From Pseudochelatococcus lubricantis (lineage in GTDB: Bacteria; Pseudomonadota; Alphaproteobacteria; Rhizobiales; Beijerinckiaceae): DNA of 64,000 bases. Below are positions 1-9,517 of this stretch, one piece after another. The stretch is from the NCBI RefSeq assembly GCF_011762225.1, contig NZ_JAASQI010000003.1, positions 372,001-436,000 on the forward strand. The letters run 5' to 3'. Made by a program: the position numbers and the translations under genes. The notes under the pieces were generated by a model, which was not told the DNA's origin, did no database searches, and saw only the letters and a program-made list of their open reading frames with translations. The first letter of the stretch is position 1, and every line of letters begins with the position of its first letter.

Positions 1-711
1 CCCAAGCCGCTGGTGCAGGCGTTCCAGTGGCCGGCGATTCGCGGGCGCGTCACGGTTGACGGCGTCATCGCCGTCGTCGACGGCCCCGCTCTCGCCGAAG
101 GCCGTGTCGCCGCCGATCCCGCCGCGCTGGAGACGCAGCGTGCCGCCGATGCCTCCATCGACCACGACGATCCCGTCGAGGAAGTGTTCGAGGATCAGAT
201 CGCCTGCGCCGATCTCGTCATCGTTTCCAAGACCGACCTGCTCGGTGAGGCGGATCGCGCCCGTGTCGAGGAAACCCTGCGCCCGCACCTGCCGCCGGCG
301 GTCAGGATCGTGGCCGGCGTCAACGGCAAGGTCGATGCTGCCGTGGCGCTGGGACTGGGGCTCGGCGTCGAGGACGACATCGAAAACCGCCGCACGCATC
401 ACGACGACGAGGCAGACCACGAGCACGACGAGTTCGACAGCTTCGTTGTCGAACTGCCCGCCGTCGCCCGGCCGGAAGATCTGGCGCGGCGCATCAGTGC
501 CGCTGTCGAGGCCGAGAACATCCTGCGCCTCAAGGGCTTCGCCCACGTCGAGGGCAAGCCGCTGCGCCTGCTCGTGCAGGCGGCGGGTCCGCGTGTCGAC
601 CACTATTTCGACCGCCCGTGGAGCGCGGACGAAACGCCGCGCACGCGCCTCGTCGTCATCGGCCTCAAGGGCATCGACCGCGCGGCGATCGAGCGAATCC
701 TCGCCGCATGA
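1..711 (+). CDS. cobW: CobW GTP-binding protein, 3' part (5' end outside window)
   Basis: Only the last 236 or so codons are present; the Walker A motif lies upstream of the window. CobW is a G3E-family GTPase thought to supply metal for cobaltochelatase. Visible here are the nucleotide-base motif VSKTDLLGEADRAR, an acidic and His-rich linker (THHDDEADHEHDEFD) typical of metal-handling CobW/COG0523 proteins, and the C-terminal CobW_C domain (KGFAHVEGKPLRLLVQAAG). It is followed after 35 bases by cobN, the chelatase subunit it is expected to serve. The frame is open from base 1, so the true start cannot be given. The family call is firm; the metallochaperone role comes from family knowledge. 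Confidence 0.9.
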   Translation, partial: PKPLVQAFQWPAIRGRVTVDGVIAVVDGPALAEGRVAADPAALETQRAADASIDHDDPVEEVFEDQIACADLVIVSKTDLLGEADRARVEETLRPHLPPAVRIVAGVNGKVDAAVALGLGLGVEDDIENRRTHHDDEADHEHDEFDSFVVELPAVARPEDLARRISAAVEAENILRLKGFAHVEGKPLRLLVQAAGPRVDHYFDRPWSADETPRTRLVVIGLKGIDRAAIERILAA

Positions 712-746
712 GCGCCCCGCGCCAGTGATCCGCGAAAGCACGGACC

Positions 747-3700
747 ATGCATCTGCTCGCCACCACCACCGCCTCGCTGGATGACCTGATCGAGCCTGTC
801 GATCTCGGCCAATCCCCGGCGCCGCTGGCGGCGCTGTCCTTCACGGACAGCGATCTCGCCGGCCTCGCCGCGGCCTGGCGGGAAGACCGGCGGCGGGCGG
901 AAGACGCCATCCCGGACCTGCGGCTCGCGCATCTGCGCGACCTGCGCCATCCGATGTCCGTCGATCTGTGGATAGACCGCGTCGCGCGCCACGCGCGCGT
1001 CATCGTGGCGCGCGTGCTCGGGGGTTACGACTGGTGGCGCTATGGCTGCGACCGGCTGGCCGCCGTCGCCCGCCGCGACGCCATCGCCCTCGCGCTGCTG
1101 CCCGGCGAATGTCGCGCCGACGACGAGCGGCTCGCCGCGCTGTCAACCATCGGGACGGAAGAACGCGCCGCGCTGCTGGACTGTTTCCGCGAGGGCGGGC
1201 CGGACAATCTGCGCGCGGCCGTGCATCGCATGGCGGCGCTTGCCGGCGCGGCGGTGGTGCCGGAAGCGGCACGGCCCGTCGCGAAGGCGGGCTTCTACCT
1301 GCCCGGCGAAGGCATCGTGCCCCTCGCCCGGTTCCGTGAGACGCCGGATGCCGCGGCCTGCGTGCCGATCGTCTTCTACCGCTCGCTGCTGCTCGCTGCC
1401 GACGTCGCTCCCGTCGACGCCCTGTTCCATGCCCTGCGCGCGCAAGGCATCGCCGCCGTCCCGCTGTTCGTGCGCAGCCTTCGCGATCCGGAGGCGGTCG
1501 CCGCCATCGAGGCGGCGGCGAACAGTCTGCATCCGGCCGCCCTCGTCACCACCACCGCCTTCGCCCTCGGCGATCACGGCGGCGGCCAGCCGCTGTTCGA
1601 TCGTCTCGGCGTGCCGGTGTTCCAGGCCATCGTCGCCACCACCGGCCGCGAAGCCTGGCGAGACGGTCAGCGCGGCCTTGCACCCGCAGACCTCGCCATG
1701 CACGTCGTGCTGCCGGAACTCGACGGGCGCATCATGGCCGGCGCGATCTCCTTCAAGGATGTCGGCGGCGCCGACGATGCCCTCGCCTTCACCGCCCGCG
1801 TCAACCGGCCCGAGCCCGCACTCGTCGAACAGACGGCACGCCGCATCGCCGCCCATATCCGCCTGCAGGGCACGCCGCGCCGGGAGCGGCACATCCTCAT
1901 CCTCCTGCCGGATTATCCCAACGCACCCGGCCGCGCGGGCTACGCCGTGGGGCTGGACGTGCCGGCCAGCGTGCTCGCCATCCTCCACGATCTGCGCGAG
2001 GCCGGCTATGCGGTGGACGACATCCCGCCCACACCGCGCGACCTGATGCGGCGGCTGGAGACGGCCCGCGAGGCCTGGCCGCCGGGGATGTACAGCGCCT
2101 TTCTGGACAGGCAGACACCAGAAATTCGCGAGGCGATGGCGCGGGAGTGGGGCCCGCCCGACGGCGACGCGCCGGACGGCACCTTCGCCTTCCGCCATGC
2201 GCATTTCGGCGCGGCGACGGTGGCCTTCGCGCCCGATCGGGGCCGCGAGGCGGACCGACGGGCGGATTATCACGACCCGGTCCGCGCCCCCCGCCACGCG
2301 CTGCTGGCCTTCGGCGGATGGCTGCAGGAGGCGCTCGGCTGCCATGCGATCATCCATGTCGGCGCGCACGGCACGCTCGAATGGCTGCCCGGCAAGACGG
2401 TGGCGCTCGGCCCTTCCTGCTTTCCGGCGGCGGTCACGGGGGGCATCCCCGTGCTGTATCCCTTCATCGTCAGCAATCCGGGCGAGGCCGCGCAGGCGAA
2501 GCGGCGCATCGGCGCGGTTACGCTCGGCCACCTCACCCCGCCTTTGTCCATGGCCGGGTTGAGCGAGGAATATCAGGCACTTGAGCGTCTCGTCGACGAA
2601 TACGCCCAGGCCGAGGGCCTCGACCGCCGCCGCCGGGAGCGACTCGCGCAGCTCATCGTCGACAGCGCGAAAAAATCCGGCCTTGCCGTGGAAGCCGGCG
2701 TCGCGGAAGGTGACGACGAGGCCTCCGCGTTGCGGCGCATCGATGCATGGCTTTGCGATATCAAGGATTTCTCCATCAAGGACGGCCTGCACATTTACGG
2801 CCGCGCGCCGGCGGGCGAAGCCGATCCGCAGCGGCTGCGCAGCGCGGATAACGAACGGGCGGCGCTGCTCGCCGCGCTCGACGGGCGCCATGTTCCCCCG
2901 GGTCCGTCCGGGGCGCCGTCACGCGGGCGCGCCGATGTGCTGCCCACCGGGCGCAATCTCTTCACCAGCGATCCGCGCACGCTGCCAACCCCGACCGCGC
3001 AGGCGCTGGGCGAACGGGCGGCGGATGAAATCGTGCGTATCTATTTGCAGGATAACGGCGAATGGCCGCGCACGCTGGTCATGGACCTGTGGGGCAGCGC
3101 CAGCCTGCGCACCGGCGGCGAGGAAATCGCCCAAGGCCTCGCGCTGATGGGCTGCCGCCCGCAATGGGACGCCGCGACCGGCCGCGTCACCGGCATCGAG
3201 GTGCTGCCGCCCGCCCGCCTGGGCCGCCCACGGGTCGACGTCACATGGCGCATCTCCGGCCTGTTCCGCGACATGTTCGCGGCCCAGATCGCGCTTCTCG
3301 ACGCCGCCACGCGCGCCGTGGCACTGCGGGCGGACGAGGGCCGCGACAACCCCCTCGCGGCGGAAGCGCGGCGAAGCGATGGCGTACCTGGCCGGATTTT
3401 CGGTTCAGTGCCAGGAAGTTACGGAGCCGGCACGGAAGAGCGGCTGGCCAGCGGAGACTGGCGCGACCGAACCGAGCTGGGGCAGGCCTACCTCGACGCG
3501 GCATCCCACGTTTTCGGCGGCGCGGAGGGAGAGGGCAAGCCCGCCCCGGGCGCCTTCGCCGAGCGGGTGGCGGCCGCGCAGATGCTGGTGCACGCGGCTG
3601 ACGATGCTGGCCGCGACATTCTGGAAGGCTCGGCCGATGTGGCCTTCATCGGCGGTTTTTCCGCCGCCGTAGCGGCGCTCGGCGGCAAGGCCGATCTCGT

Positions 3701-4109
3701 GGTGCTCGACACGCGCGACCCCGCCCGCCCCCGCGCCCGCTCGCTGCTGGAGGCGGTGACGCTCACCGCGCGCGCCCGCGCCGTCAACCCGCGCTTCATC
3801 GCCGGCCAGATGCGCCACGGCCCGCGCGGCGCGGCCGAACTGCTGGAAACGGTGGACCGGCTGGCGGGTTTCGCGGAAACCACGAACCTCATTCCGGACG
3901 ACCTGATCGAAGCACTTTACGACGCCTATCTCGCCGATGAGACGGTGCGCGGCTTCCTGTTGCGGGAAAATCCGGCGGCCGCGCAAGTCATGGCGCAGCG
4001 CTTCCGCGCGTTGATTCAGCGCGGCCTCTGGCATCCGCGCCGCAACAGCGTGGGCGAGAGCCTGAGCCGCCTCACGGAAGAGGCACAGCTGCGGGAGCTT
4101 CCGGCATGA
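747..4109 (+). CDS. cobN: cobaltochelatase large subunit CobN
   Basis: CobN is the porphyrin-binding subunit of the ATP-dependent, aerobic cobaltochelatase (CobNST) that inserts Co(II) into hydrogenobyrinate a,c-diamide in the cytoplasm. The 1120-residue product starts MHLLATTTASLDDL and carries the CobN/Mg-chelatase core, including HVGAHGTLEWLPGK near residues 538-551 and NPRFIAGQMRHG near the C-terminus. It is somewhat shorter than the roughly 1270 residues I recall for well-studied CobN proteins, but I see no frameshift. CobS and CobT, its AAA+ partners, are not in the window. The stop overlaps the cobG start (ATGA at 4106), so the two are translationally coupled. Confidence 0.95.
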   Translation: MHLLATTTASLDDLIEPVDLGQSPAPLAALSFTDSDLAGLAAAWREDRRRAEDAIPDLRLAHLRDLRHPMSVDLWIDRVARHARVIVARVLGGYDWWRYGCDRLAAVARRDAIALALLPGECRADDERLAALSTIGTEERAALLDCFREGGPDNLRAAVHRMAALAGAAVVPEAARPVAKAGFYLPGEGIVPLARFRETPDAAACVPIVFYRSLLLAADVAPVDALFHALRAQGIAAVPLFVRSLRDPEAVAAIEAAANSLHPAALVTTTAFALGDHGGGQPLFDRLGVPVFQAIVATTGREAWRDGQRGLAPADLAMHVVLPELDGRIMAGAISFKDVGGADDALAFTARVNRPEPALVEQTARRIAAHIRLQGTPRRERHILILLPDYPNAPGRAGYAVGLDVPASVLAILHDLREAGYAVDDIPPTPRDLMRRLETAREAWPPGMYSAFLDRQTPEIREAMAREWGPPDGDAPDGTFAFRHAHFGAATVAFAPDRGREADRRADYHDPVRAPRHALLAFGGWLQEALGCHAIIHVGAHGTLEWLPGKTVALGPSCFPAAVTGGIPVLYPFIVSNPGEAAQAKRRIGAVTLGHLTPPLSMAGLSEEYQALERLVDEYAQAEGLDRRRRERLAQLIVDSAKKSGLAVEAGVAEGDDEASALRRIDAWLCDIKDFSIKDGLHIYGRAPAGEADPQRLRSADNERAALLAALDGRHVPPGPSGAPSRGRADVLPTGRNLFTSDPRTLPTPTAQALGERAADEIVRIYLQDNGEWPRTLVMDLWGSASLRTGGEEIAQGLALMGCRPQWDAATGRVTGIEVLPPARLGRPRVDVTWRISGLFRDMFAAQIALLDAATRAVALRADEGRDNPLAAEARRSDGVPGRIFGSVPGSYGAGTEERLASGDWRDRTELGQAYLDAASHVFGGAEGEGKPAPGAFAERVAAAQMLVHAADDAGRDILEGSADVAFIGGFSAAVAALGGKADLVVLDTRDPARPRARSLLEAVTLTARARAVNPRFIAGQMRHGPRGAAELLETVDRLAGFAETTNLIPDDLIEALYDAYLADETVRGFLLRENPAAAQVMAQRFRALIQRGLWHPRRNSVGESLSRLTEEAQLRELPA

Positions 4110-5344
4110 ATGCGGCCGTGCTCTCCGGCTCCCCCGAACCGTGGCGGCGGCGTGGCGCCTGCCCCTCGCTCGCGCGCCCCATGCAGACGGGCGACGGCCT
4201 GCTGGCGCGCCTCAATCCGGCCGGCGGGGAATTGTCGGCGGCGCAGCTTGCGGGCATCGCGCAAGCCGCCCTCGCGCACGGCAATGGCCTCGTCGAGATC
4301 ACAGCGCGCGCCAGCCTGCAGGTCCGTGGCCTGACGGACGCAGGCGCAGCGGCATTCGCCGGGGCCATCGCCGCGCTCGGCCTGCCAATGCGGGACGGCC
4401 CGCCGGTGGAAACCGGGCCGCTCGCCGGTCTCGACGCCTCGGCCCTTGTCGATCCCCGGCCGCTTGCACGCGAGTTGCAGGACCGCGCGGCGGCGGTGCG
4501 TCTGGCGGAAAAGCTGGGGCCGAAAGTCTCCGTCTCCATTGATGACGGCGGCATGCTGCCGCCCGGCGCAACCGGCGCGGATATCGGTCTGGAGGCCCGC
4601 GCGACGGAAAGCGGCCACCCCTGTTGGCGCATGCGGACGCGGGGCCGGCAGATCGAGGGTCTGGAGCCGGGGCGCGCCGCAACGCTCACGCTGTCGCTTC
4701 TGCAAGCCATCGCCGCGAAAGGGCGAACGGCCCGCGCCCGCGATCTGGCCGACAGCGATCTTGCAGCCATCGCCGGCGACTTCGTCAGCGACGGCGCGTG
4801 TGAGGAGCGTCCGTCGCCGCCGCCCGTCGGTGTCTTTCCGCTGGCCGGCGGCCTGTCCGCGCACGGCGTCGCCCTGCCGTTCGGCCAGACCCGCGCCGAA
4901 AATCTGCTGGCCGTTGCGCAGGCGGCGGATGCCGCTATCCCGATGCGTCTGGCGCCCGGAGGCGTGCTCGCCATCGGCCTGCCGGACATCGAGGCCGTCC
5001 GGTGGCTGGAAGCCGCCGGGAGGCACGGTCTCGTCGTCGGGCCTCACGACCCGCGCCTCTTCATCCATGCCTGCGCCGGCGCGCCCGCCTGCGCGGCGGC
5101 GCATCTCGACACGAAGGCGCTGGCTGAGGCCATCGCCCGCCAGCCCGGCCTTGCCGGAGATGACGTTCGCGTGCATCTGTTCGGCTGCGAGAAACGATGC
5201 GCCCGCCCGGCAGGCGCGGTCGTCACGCTGACCGGCCATGCCGACGGTTGCGACATCGCGGCCAACGGCATTCCACTGGGCGACAGCAGGAAGGCAACGC
5301 TTCTCGACATGGCTTCACTCCACAGGACGACGGCACCCGCATGA
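4106..5344 (+). CDS. cobG: precorrin-3B synthase CobG
   Basis: CobG is an oxygen-dependent monooxygenase that converts precorrin-3A to precorrin-3B, the step that marks the aerobic corrin pathway. The 412-residue protein has the sulfite/nitrite reductase ferredoxin-like half-domains. Its [4Fe-4S] ligand set is visible as C323-x5-C329 and C361-x3-C365 (CAGAPAC and CEKRC). The start overlaps the cobN stop and the stop overlaps the cobH start (ATGA at 5341), so the gene sits in a tightly coupled operon. Its presence implies an aerobic or facultatively aerobic lifestyle. Confidence 0.95.
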   Translation: MNAAVLSGSPEPWRRRGACPSLARPMQTGDGLLARLNPAGGELSAAQLAGIAQAALAHGNGLVEITARASLQVRGLTDAGAAAFAGAIAALGLPMRDGPPVETGPLAGLDASALVDPRPLARELQDRAAAVRLAEKLGPKVSVSIDDGGMLPPGATGADIGLEARATESGHPCWRMRTRGRQIEGLEPGRAATLTLSLLQAIAAKGRTARARDLADSDLAAIAGDFVSDGACEERPSPPPVGVFPLAGGLSAHGVALPFGQTRAENLLAVAQAADAAIPMRLAPGGVLAIGLPDIEAVRWLEAAGRHGLVVGPHDPRLFIHACAGAPACAAAHLDTKALAEAIARQPGLAGDDVRVHLFGCEKRCARPAGAVVTLTGHADGCDIAANGIPLGDSRKATLLDMASLHRTTAPA

Positions 5345-5991
5345 GCGTACCCACGACCGGCGATTTTCCCGACTATCTCAAGGACGGCGACGCCATTTAC
5401 GAGCGCTCGTTCCGCATCATCCGGGAAGAGGCGGACCTCTCGCGCTTTTCCGACGAGGAGGCGGAAACCGCGGTGCGCATGATCCACGCCTGCGGACTGG
5501 TGGAAGCGGCGGCGCATTTCGTCTTCTCGCCGGGCGTGGTCGCGGCCGCGCGCCGGGCGCTGCAGGCGGGGGCGCCGATTTTCTGCGATGCGGAAATGGT
5601 GGCCCACGGCATCACCCGCGCCCGCCTGCCCGCCGGCAACGACGTGATTTGCACCCTGCGCGATCCGCGCACGGCGGAACACGCCCGCGCCATCGGCAAC
5701 ACCCGCTCTGCCGCCGCCATAGATCTGTGGGGGGAGCGGCTCGCTGGCGCCGTCGTCGCTATTGGCAACGCACCGACGGCGCTGTTTCACCTGCTCGACA
5801 GGATCAGTGCCGGCGGCGCGAGGCCTGCGGCCATTGTCGGCATTCCCGTGGGTTTCGTCGGCGCGGCGGAGTCGAAACAGGCGCTGGCCAGCAACCGCCA
5901 GGGCATTCCCTTCATCACCATGGCCGGCCGCATGGGTGGCAGCGCCATGACGGCGGCAGCGGTCAACGCCCTGAGCAGGAGCGGATCGTGA
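5341..5991 (+). CDS. cobH: precorrin-8X methylmutase CobH
   Basis: CobH moves the C11 methyl group to C12 of precorrin-8X, giving hydrogenobyrinate. The 216-residue product begins MSVPTTGDFPDYLKDGDAIY at an ATG overlapping the cobG stop. An upstream in-frame ATG at 5197 lies deep inside cobG and is unlikely to be used. Family motifs visible are GAPIFCDAEMVAHGI, which carries the catalytic-region residues of the methylmutase, and GIPVGFVGAAESK near the C-terminus. Length is normal for the family. It is coupled by GTGA overlap to cobI. Confidence 0.95.
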   Translation: MSVPTTGDFPDYLKDGDAIYERSFRIIREEADLSRFSDEEAETAVRMIHACGLVEAAAHFVFSPGVVAAARRALQAGAPIFCDAEMVAHGITRARLPAGNDVICTLRDPRTAEHARAIGNTRSAAAIDLWGERLAGAVVAIGNAPTALFHLLDRISAGGARPAAIVGIPVGFVGAAESKQALASNRQGIPFITMAGRMGGSAMTAAAVNALSRSGS

Positions 5992-6731
5992 GCGGAAAAC
6001 TGATCGGCGTCGGCACGGGCCCCGGCGACCCGGAACTCCTGACGTTGAAAGCCGTGCGGGTCCTAAACGAAGCCGATGTCGTGGCGCATTTCGCCAAGCG
6101 CCGGGAGGACCACCTGCGCGGCAGCCGCAGCAATGCGCGGCGCGCGGCGGCGGTCCATCTGCGCCCCGGTGTTACCGAGCTTCCCCTGCTCTATCCCGTC
6201 ACGACCGAGATCGACAGGGCGCATCCCGACTACACCGCCGCGATCACGGGATTTTATGACCAGTCGGCGGACGACATCGCCGCCCACCTCGACGAAGGGC
6301 GGACGGTCGCCGTGCTGAGCGAGGGCGACCCGTTCCTCTACGGATCGTACATGCATCTGCATGTACGCCTTGCGCATCGCTACTCGACGGAAGTGGTGGC
6401 TGGCATTTCCGCGATGTCCGGCTGCTGGTCGGCGGCGGGATTGCCGTTCGTGCAGGGCGACGACGTGCTGACGGTGCTGCCCGGCACGCTGCCGGAGGCC
6501 GAGCTGACGCGGCGGCTGGCGGACACGCAGGCCGCCGTCATCATGAAAGTGGGGCGCAACATGCCCGCCGTCCGCCGCGCCCTCGCCCGAACCGGCACGC
6601 TGGAAAAGGCGCTTTATGTCGAGCGCGGCACCATGAGCAACGGCATGACGATGCCGCTCAGCGAGAAGGCCGACGACGACGCGCCCTACTTCTCGCTGAT
6701 CCTCGTGCCCGGCTGGGAGAGGCGGCGATGA
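5988..6731 (+). CDS. cobI: precorrin-2 C20-methyltransferase CobI
   Basis: SAM-dependent tetrapyrrole methylase that adds the C20 methyl to precorrin-2. The start is taken as GTG at 5988, because it overlaps the cobH stop (GTGA) and puts the SAM-binding loop GVGTGPGDPELLTLKA at the N-terminus, as the family requires. The second family motif SEGDPFLYGSYMHL lies near residues 104-117, and VAGISAMSG follows. The product is 247 residues, the usual size. The stop overlaps the cobJ start at 6728. Confidence 0.94.
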   Translation: MSGKLIGVGTGPGDPELLTLKAVRVLNEADVVAHFAKRREDHLRGSRSNARRAAAVHLRPGVTELPLLYPVTTEIDRAHPDYTAAITGFYDQSADDIAAHLDEGRTVAVLSEGDPFLYGSYMHLHVRLAHRYSTEVVAGISAMSGCWSAAGLPFVQGDDVLTVLPGTLPEAELTRRLADTQAAVIMKVGRNMPAVRRALARTGTLEKALYVERGTMSNGMTMPLSEKADDDAPYFSLILVPGWERRR

Positions 6732-7489
6732 GCGGAAAGCTGCACGTCATCGGCATCGGCCCCGGCCACCCGGACCAGATCACGCCCGAGGCGCAGGAGG
6801 CCATCGCCGTCTCGACGGACCTTTTCGGCTACGGCCCCTATCTCGACCGTCTGCCACCCGCCGCCGGCCAGCAGCGGCATGCGTCGGACAACCGCGAGGA
6901 ACTGGCGCGGGCGAGAGCGGCCCTCGATCTCGCGGCATCGGGAAAACGGGTGGCAGTGATATCGGGGGGCGATGCGGGCGTGTTCGCCATGGCGGCGGCG
7001 GTCTGCGAGGCGGTCGAGCACGGTCCCGCCGCGTGGCGCGCGCTCGACATCGCGGTCGTTCCCGGCCTCACCGCCATGCTCGCGGTTGCGGCGCGGGCGG
7101 GGGCGCCGCTGGGGCACGATTTCTGCGCGCTCTCGCTGTCCGACAACCTGAAGCCGTGGCCGGTGATCGCCGGGCGATTGCGCGCCGCCGCGGCTGCCGG
7201 CTTCGTCATCGCGCTTTACAATCCGATCAGCCGCGCCCGGCCCTGGCAGCTCGGGGAGGCGTTCGCGATCCTGCGGGAGCAACTGCCGCCGGCGACGCCC
7301 GTCATCTTCGGGCGCGCGGTGGGGCGGGCAGCGGAGCGCGTCACGATCACGGCCCTCGCCAGCGCCGATCCCGCCCTTGCCGACATGGCGACCTGCGTGA
7401 TCGTGGGCTCGCCCGGAACGCGGGTCGTCGAGCGCCCGGGCCTGCCGCCCCTGGTCTATTCGCCGCGGTCGTCGGGAGCGGACATATGA
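6728..7489 (+). CDS. cobJ: precorrin-3B C17-methyltransferase CobJ
   Basis: CobJ methylates C17 of precorrin-3B and drives ring contraction to precorrin-4. The 253-residue protein has the tetrapyrrole methylase SAM loop GIGPGHPDQITPEAQEAI at its N-terminus, SGGDAGVFAMA in the middle and ALYNPISRAR towards the C-terminus. It starts at an ATG overlapping the cobI stop. Its last 34 bases overlap tail-to-tail with cobK on the other strand, so the plus-strand operon is interrupted here by an antisense gene. Confidence 0.94.
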   Translation: MSGKLHVIGIGPGHPDQITPEAQEAIAVSTDLFGYGPYLDRLPPAAGQQRHASDNREELARARAALDLAASGKRVAVISGGDAGVFAMAAAVCEAVEHGPAAWRALDIAVVPGLTAMLAVAARAGAPLGHDFCALSLSDNLKPWPVIAGRLRAAAAAGFVIALYNPISRARPWQLGEAFAILREQLPPATPVIFGRAVGRAAERVTITALASADPALADMATCVIVGSPGTRVVERPGLPPLVYSPRSSGADI

Positions 7490-8277
7490 GGCAGCAGCAC
7501 GCGCAGCGCCGGGAGTGCCGCATCGGCATCGGGCACGGTCATGTCGGGCGCATGTCCGGCCGCGTCAACGGACGGGCGTTGCACCATGACGACCGGCAGA
7601 TCGAGCCCGCGCGCCGCCGCGATCTTGCCATAGGTCGCCGCGCCGCCGCTGTTCTTGGCGACGATGACCGTCACCCCGTGCGTCTCAAACAGGCGCCGCT
7701 CCTCCGCCTCCGCGAAGGGGCCGCGTGCCAGCACGGCTGTCGCGCCGGGCGGCAGCGCGTCCTGCGCAACGGGCTCGATGCTGCGGACAATATAGCGATG
7801 CTGCGGTGCCCGCCGGAACGGCGCGACCTCCTGCCGGCCGATGGCAAGGAACACCGTCTGCGGCGCCTCGCCCAGCGCGGCGGCGGCGCCGGCCATGTCG
7901 GGCACCTCGATCCAGCGGTCGCCAGACTCGCGCGGCCAGGCCGGGCGATCGATGGCGAGCAGCGGCACGTCCGCGAGGCGGGCGGCGAGAATGGCATGGG
8001 CGGACATGCGCGCCGCGAAGGGATGGGTCGCGTCGATCAGCACGCGCACGCCATGGCGGCGCAGATGGTCCGACAGCCCTTCCACGCCCCCGAAACCACC
8101 GGTGCGGACATGCAGCCGCCCGCCCTGCGGCAGTTGCGGCTGCGCGGTGCGCCCGGCGAGCGACAGCGTGACCGCGAGCGCCGGCCAGGTGTCCAGCTGT
8201 TGCGCCAGTTGCCGCGCCTCGCCCGTGCCGCCAAGGATGAGGATGGGGACCTGTTTGCGATGATCGGCCGTCATCAT
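7456..8277 (-). CDS. cobK: precorrin-6A reductase CobK
   Basis: NADPH-dependent reductase that converts precorrin-6A to precorrin-6B. The start is one of two adjacent ATGs (8277 or 8274), giving MMTADHRKQVPILILGGTGEA. The frame stays open further upstream only because of the high GC content. Visible motifs are the nucleotide-binding ILGGTGEARQL, DATHPFAARMS, LAIGRQEVAPF and AKNSGGAATYGK near the C-terminus. About 273 residues, slightly longer than usual. It lies on the minus strand between cobJ and cobL; its 3' end overlaps cobJ by 34 bases and its start codon overlaps the first possible cobL start. Confidence 0.93.
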   Translation of the reverse strand: MMTADHRKQVPILILGGTGEARQLAQQLDTWPALAVTLSLAGRTAQPQLPQGGRLHVRTGGFGGVEGLSDHLRRHGVRVLIDATHPFAARMSAHAILAARLADVPLLAIDRPAWPRESGDRWIEVPDMAGAAAALGEAPQTVFLAIGRQEVAPFRRAPQHRYIVRSIEPVAQDALPPGATAVLARGPFAEAEERRLFETHGVTVIVAKNSGGAATYGKIAAARGLDLPVVMVQRPSVDAAGHAPDMTVPDADAALPALRVLLPHMSAPDDRGE

Positions 8278-9517
8278 GGCATCTAATGGTCTCCGCTCGC
8301 CCGCAGCAATGGAAAAGTGGCTTGCCGTGGTCGGCATCGGCGAGGACGGCGTGGCGGGCCTCGGCCAGGAGGCGCGCGGGCTGATCGCCGGCGCCGCCCA
8401 TGTGTTCGGCGGCGCGCGGCATCTCGCGCTGGCGCAATCCCTCATCCGCGGCGCGGTACATCCGTGGCCGGCGCCCTTCGACACCGCCGCGCGGGCCGTG
8501 CTGGAGCTGCGGGGGCAGGCGGTCTGCGTGCTGGCATCCGGCGATCCGTTTCTGTACGGCGTCGGTGCGACGCTGTCGCGCCATGTCCCGCCCGGCGAAA
8601 TGCGCGTCGTCCCGGCGCCGTCGGCCTTCAGCCTGGCGGCGGCGCGCCTCGGCTGGGCGCTGCAGGATGTCGGGACCGTTTCGCTGCACGGGCGGCCGAT
8701 CACGCTCATCCTGCCGCTGCTGCATCCGGGGCGGCGCGTTCTCGCCCTCACTTCGGACGGGCAGGCGCCCGCCGCCATCGCGGCCCTGCTGACGGAAGCG
8801 GGCTTCGGCGCATCGGACTTCCACGTGCTCGAAGCGCTGGGCGGCGCGGAGGAAGCCGTGCGCGCCAGCCGCGCGGATGCCGTCGGCGATGCGGTTTTCC
8901 ACCCGCTCAATGTCGTGGCCGTCATGGTTATCGCCGGAGAGGCAGCGCGCATTCTGCCGCGCGCGCCGGGACTGGATGACGGCCTGTTCGCCCATGACGG
9001 CCAGATCACCAGGCGTGAGGTACGCGCGCTCACGCTGTCCGCGCTTCAGCCCCGGCGCGGGGAACTGCTGTGGGATATCGGCGCGGGCGCGGGTTCCGTC
9101 GCCATCGAATGGATGCTGGCGGACCCTTCCCTGCGCGCCGTCGCCATCGAGGAGAACGAGACGCGCGCCGCCCGCATCCGCGAGAACGCCGCCCGCCTCG
9201 GCGTTCCGGGCCTGCGGATCGTTACCGGCGCCGCGCCCGCCGCGCTCGACGGTCTGCCGCAGCCGGATGCCGTCTTCATCGGCGGCGGAGGAACCGACGC
9301 GGGTGTCGTGCCGGGCGCCATCGAGGCGCTGCCGCACGGCGGCAGGATGGTCGCGAATGCGGTGACGCTGGCGATGGAAACGCTGCTGCTGGATCTGCAT
9401 CGGCGGCACGGCGGCGAGCTGACACGCATCGCCCTCGCCCGCGCCGCGCCGCTCGGCGGCATGACCGGCTGGCGGCCCGCGATGCCCGTCACGCAATGGC
9501 GATGGGTGAAACCGTGA
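8276..9517 (+). CDS. cobL: precorrin-6Y C5,15-methyltransferase (decarboxylating) CobL
   Basis: Bifunctional enzyme that methylates C5 and C15 and decarboxylates the C12 acetate of precorrin-6B. The N-terminal CbiE-like domain starts with VVGIGEDGVAGLGQEA and includes ASGDPFLYG. The C-terminal CbiT-like Rossmann methyltransferase has LWDIGAGAGSVAIEWM near residues 265-280 and FIGGGGTDAG. The ATG at 8276 is the longest option but overlaps the cobK start; the ATG at 8309 (MEKWLAVVGIG) is an equally plausible start and neither has a strong ribosome binding site. The stop overlaps the GTG of cobE. Confidence 0.94.
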   Translation: MASNGLRSPAAMEKWLAVVGIGEDGVAGLGQEARGLIAGAAHVFGGARHLALAQSLIRGAVHPWPAPFDTAARAVLELRGQAVCVLASGDPFLYGVGATLSRHVPPGEMRVVPAPSAFSLAAARLGWALQDVGTVSLHGRPITLILPLLHPGRRVLALTSDGQAPAAIAALLTEAGFGASDFHVLEALGGAEEAVRASRADAVGDAVFHPLNVVAVMVIAGEAARILPRAPGLDDGLFAHDGQITRREVRALTLSALQPRRGELLWDIGAGAGSVAIEWMLADPSLRAVAIEENETRAARIRENAARLGVPGLRIVTGAAPAALDGLPQPDAVFIGGGGTDAGVVPGAIEALPHGGRMVANAVTLAMETLLLDLHRRHGGELTRIALARAAPLGGMTGWRPAMPVTQWRWVKP

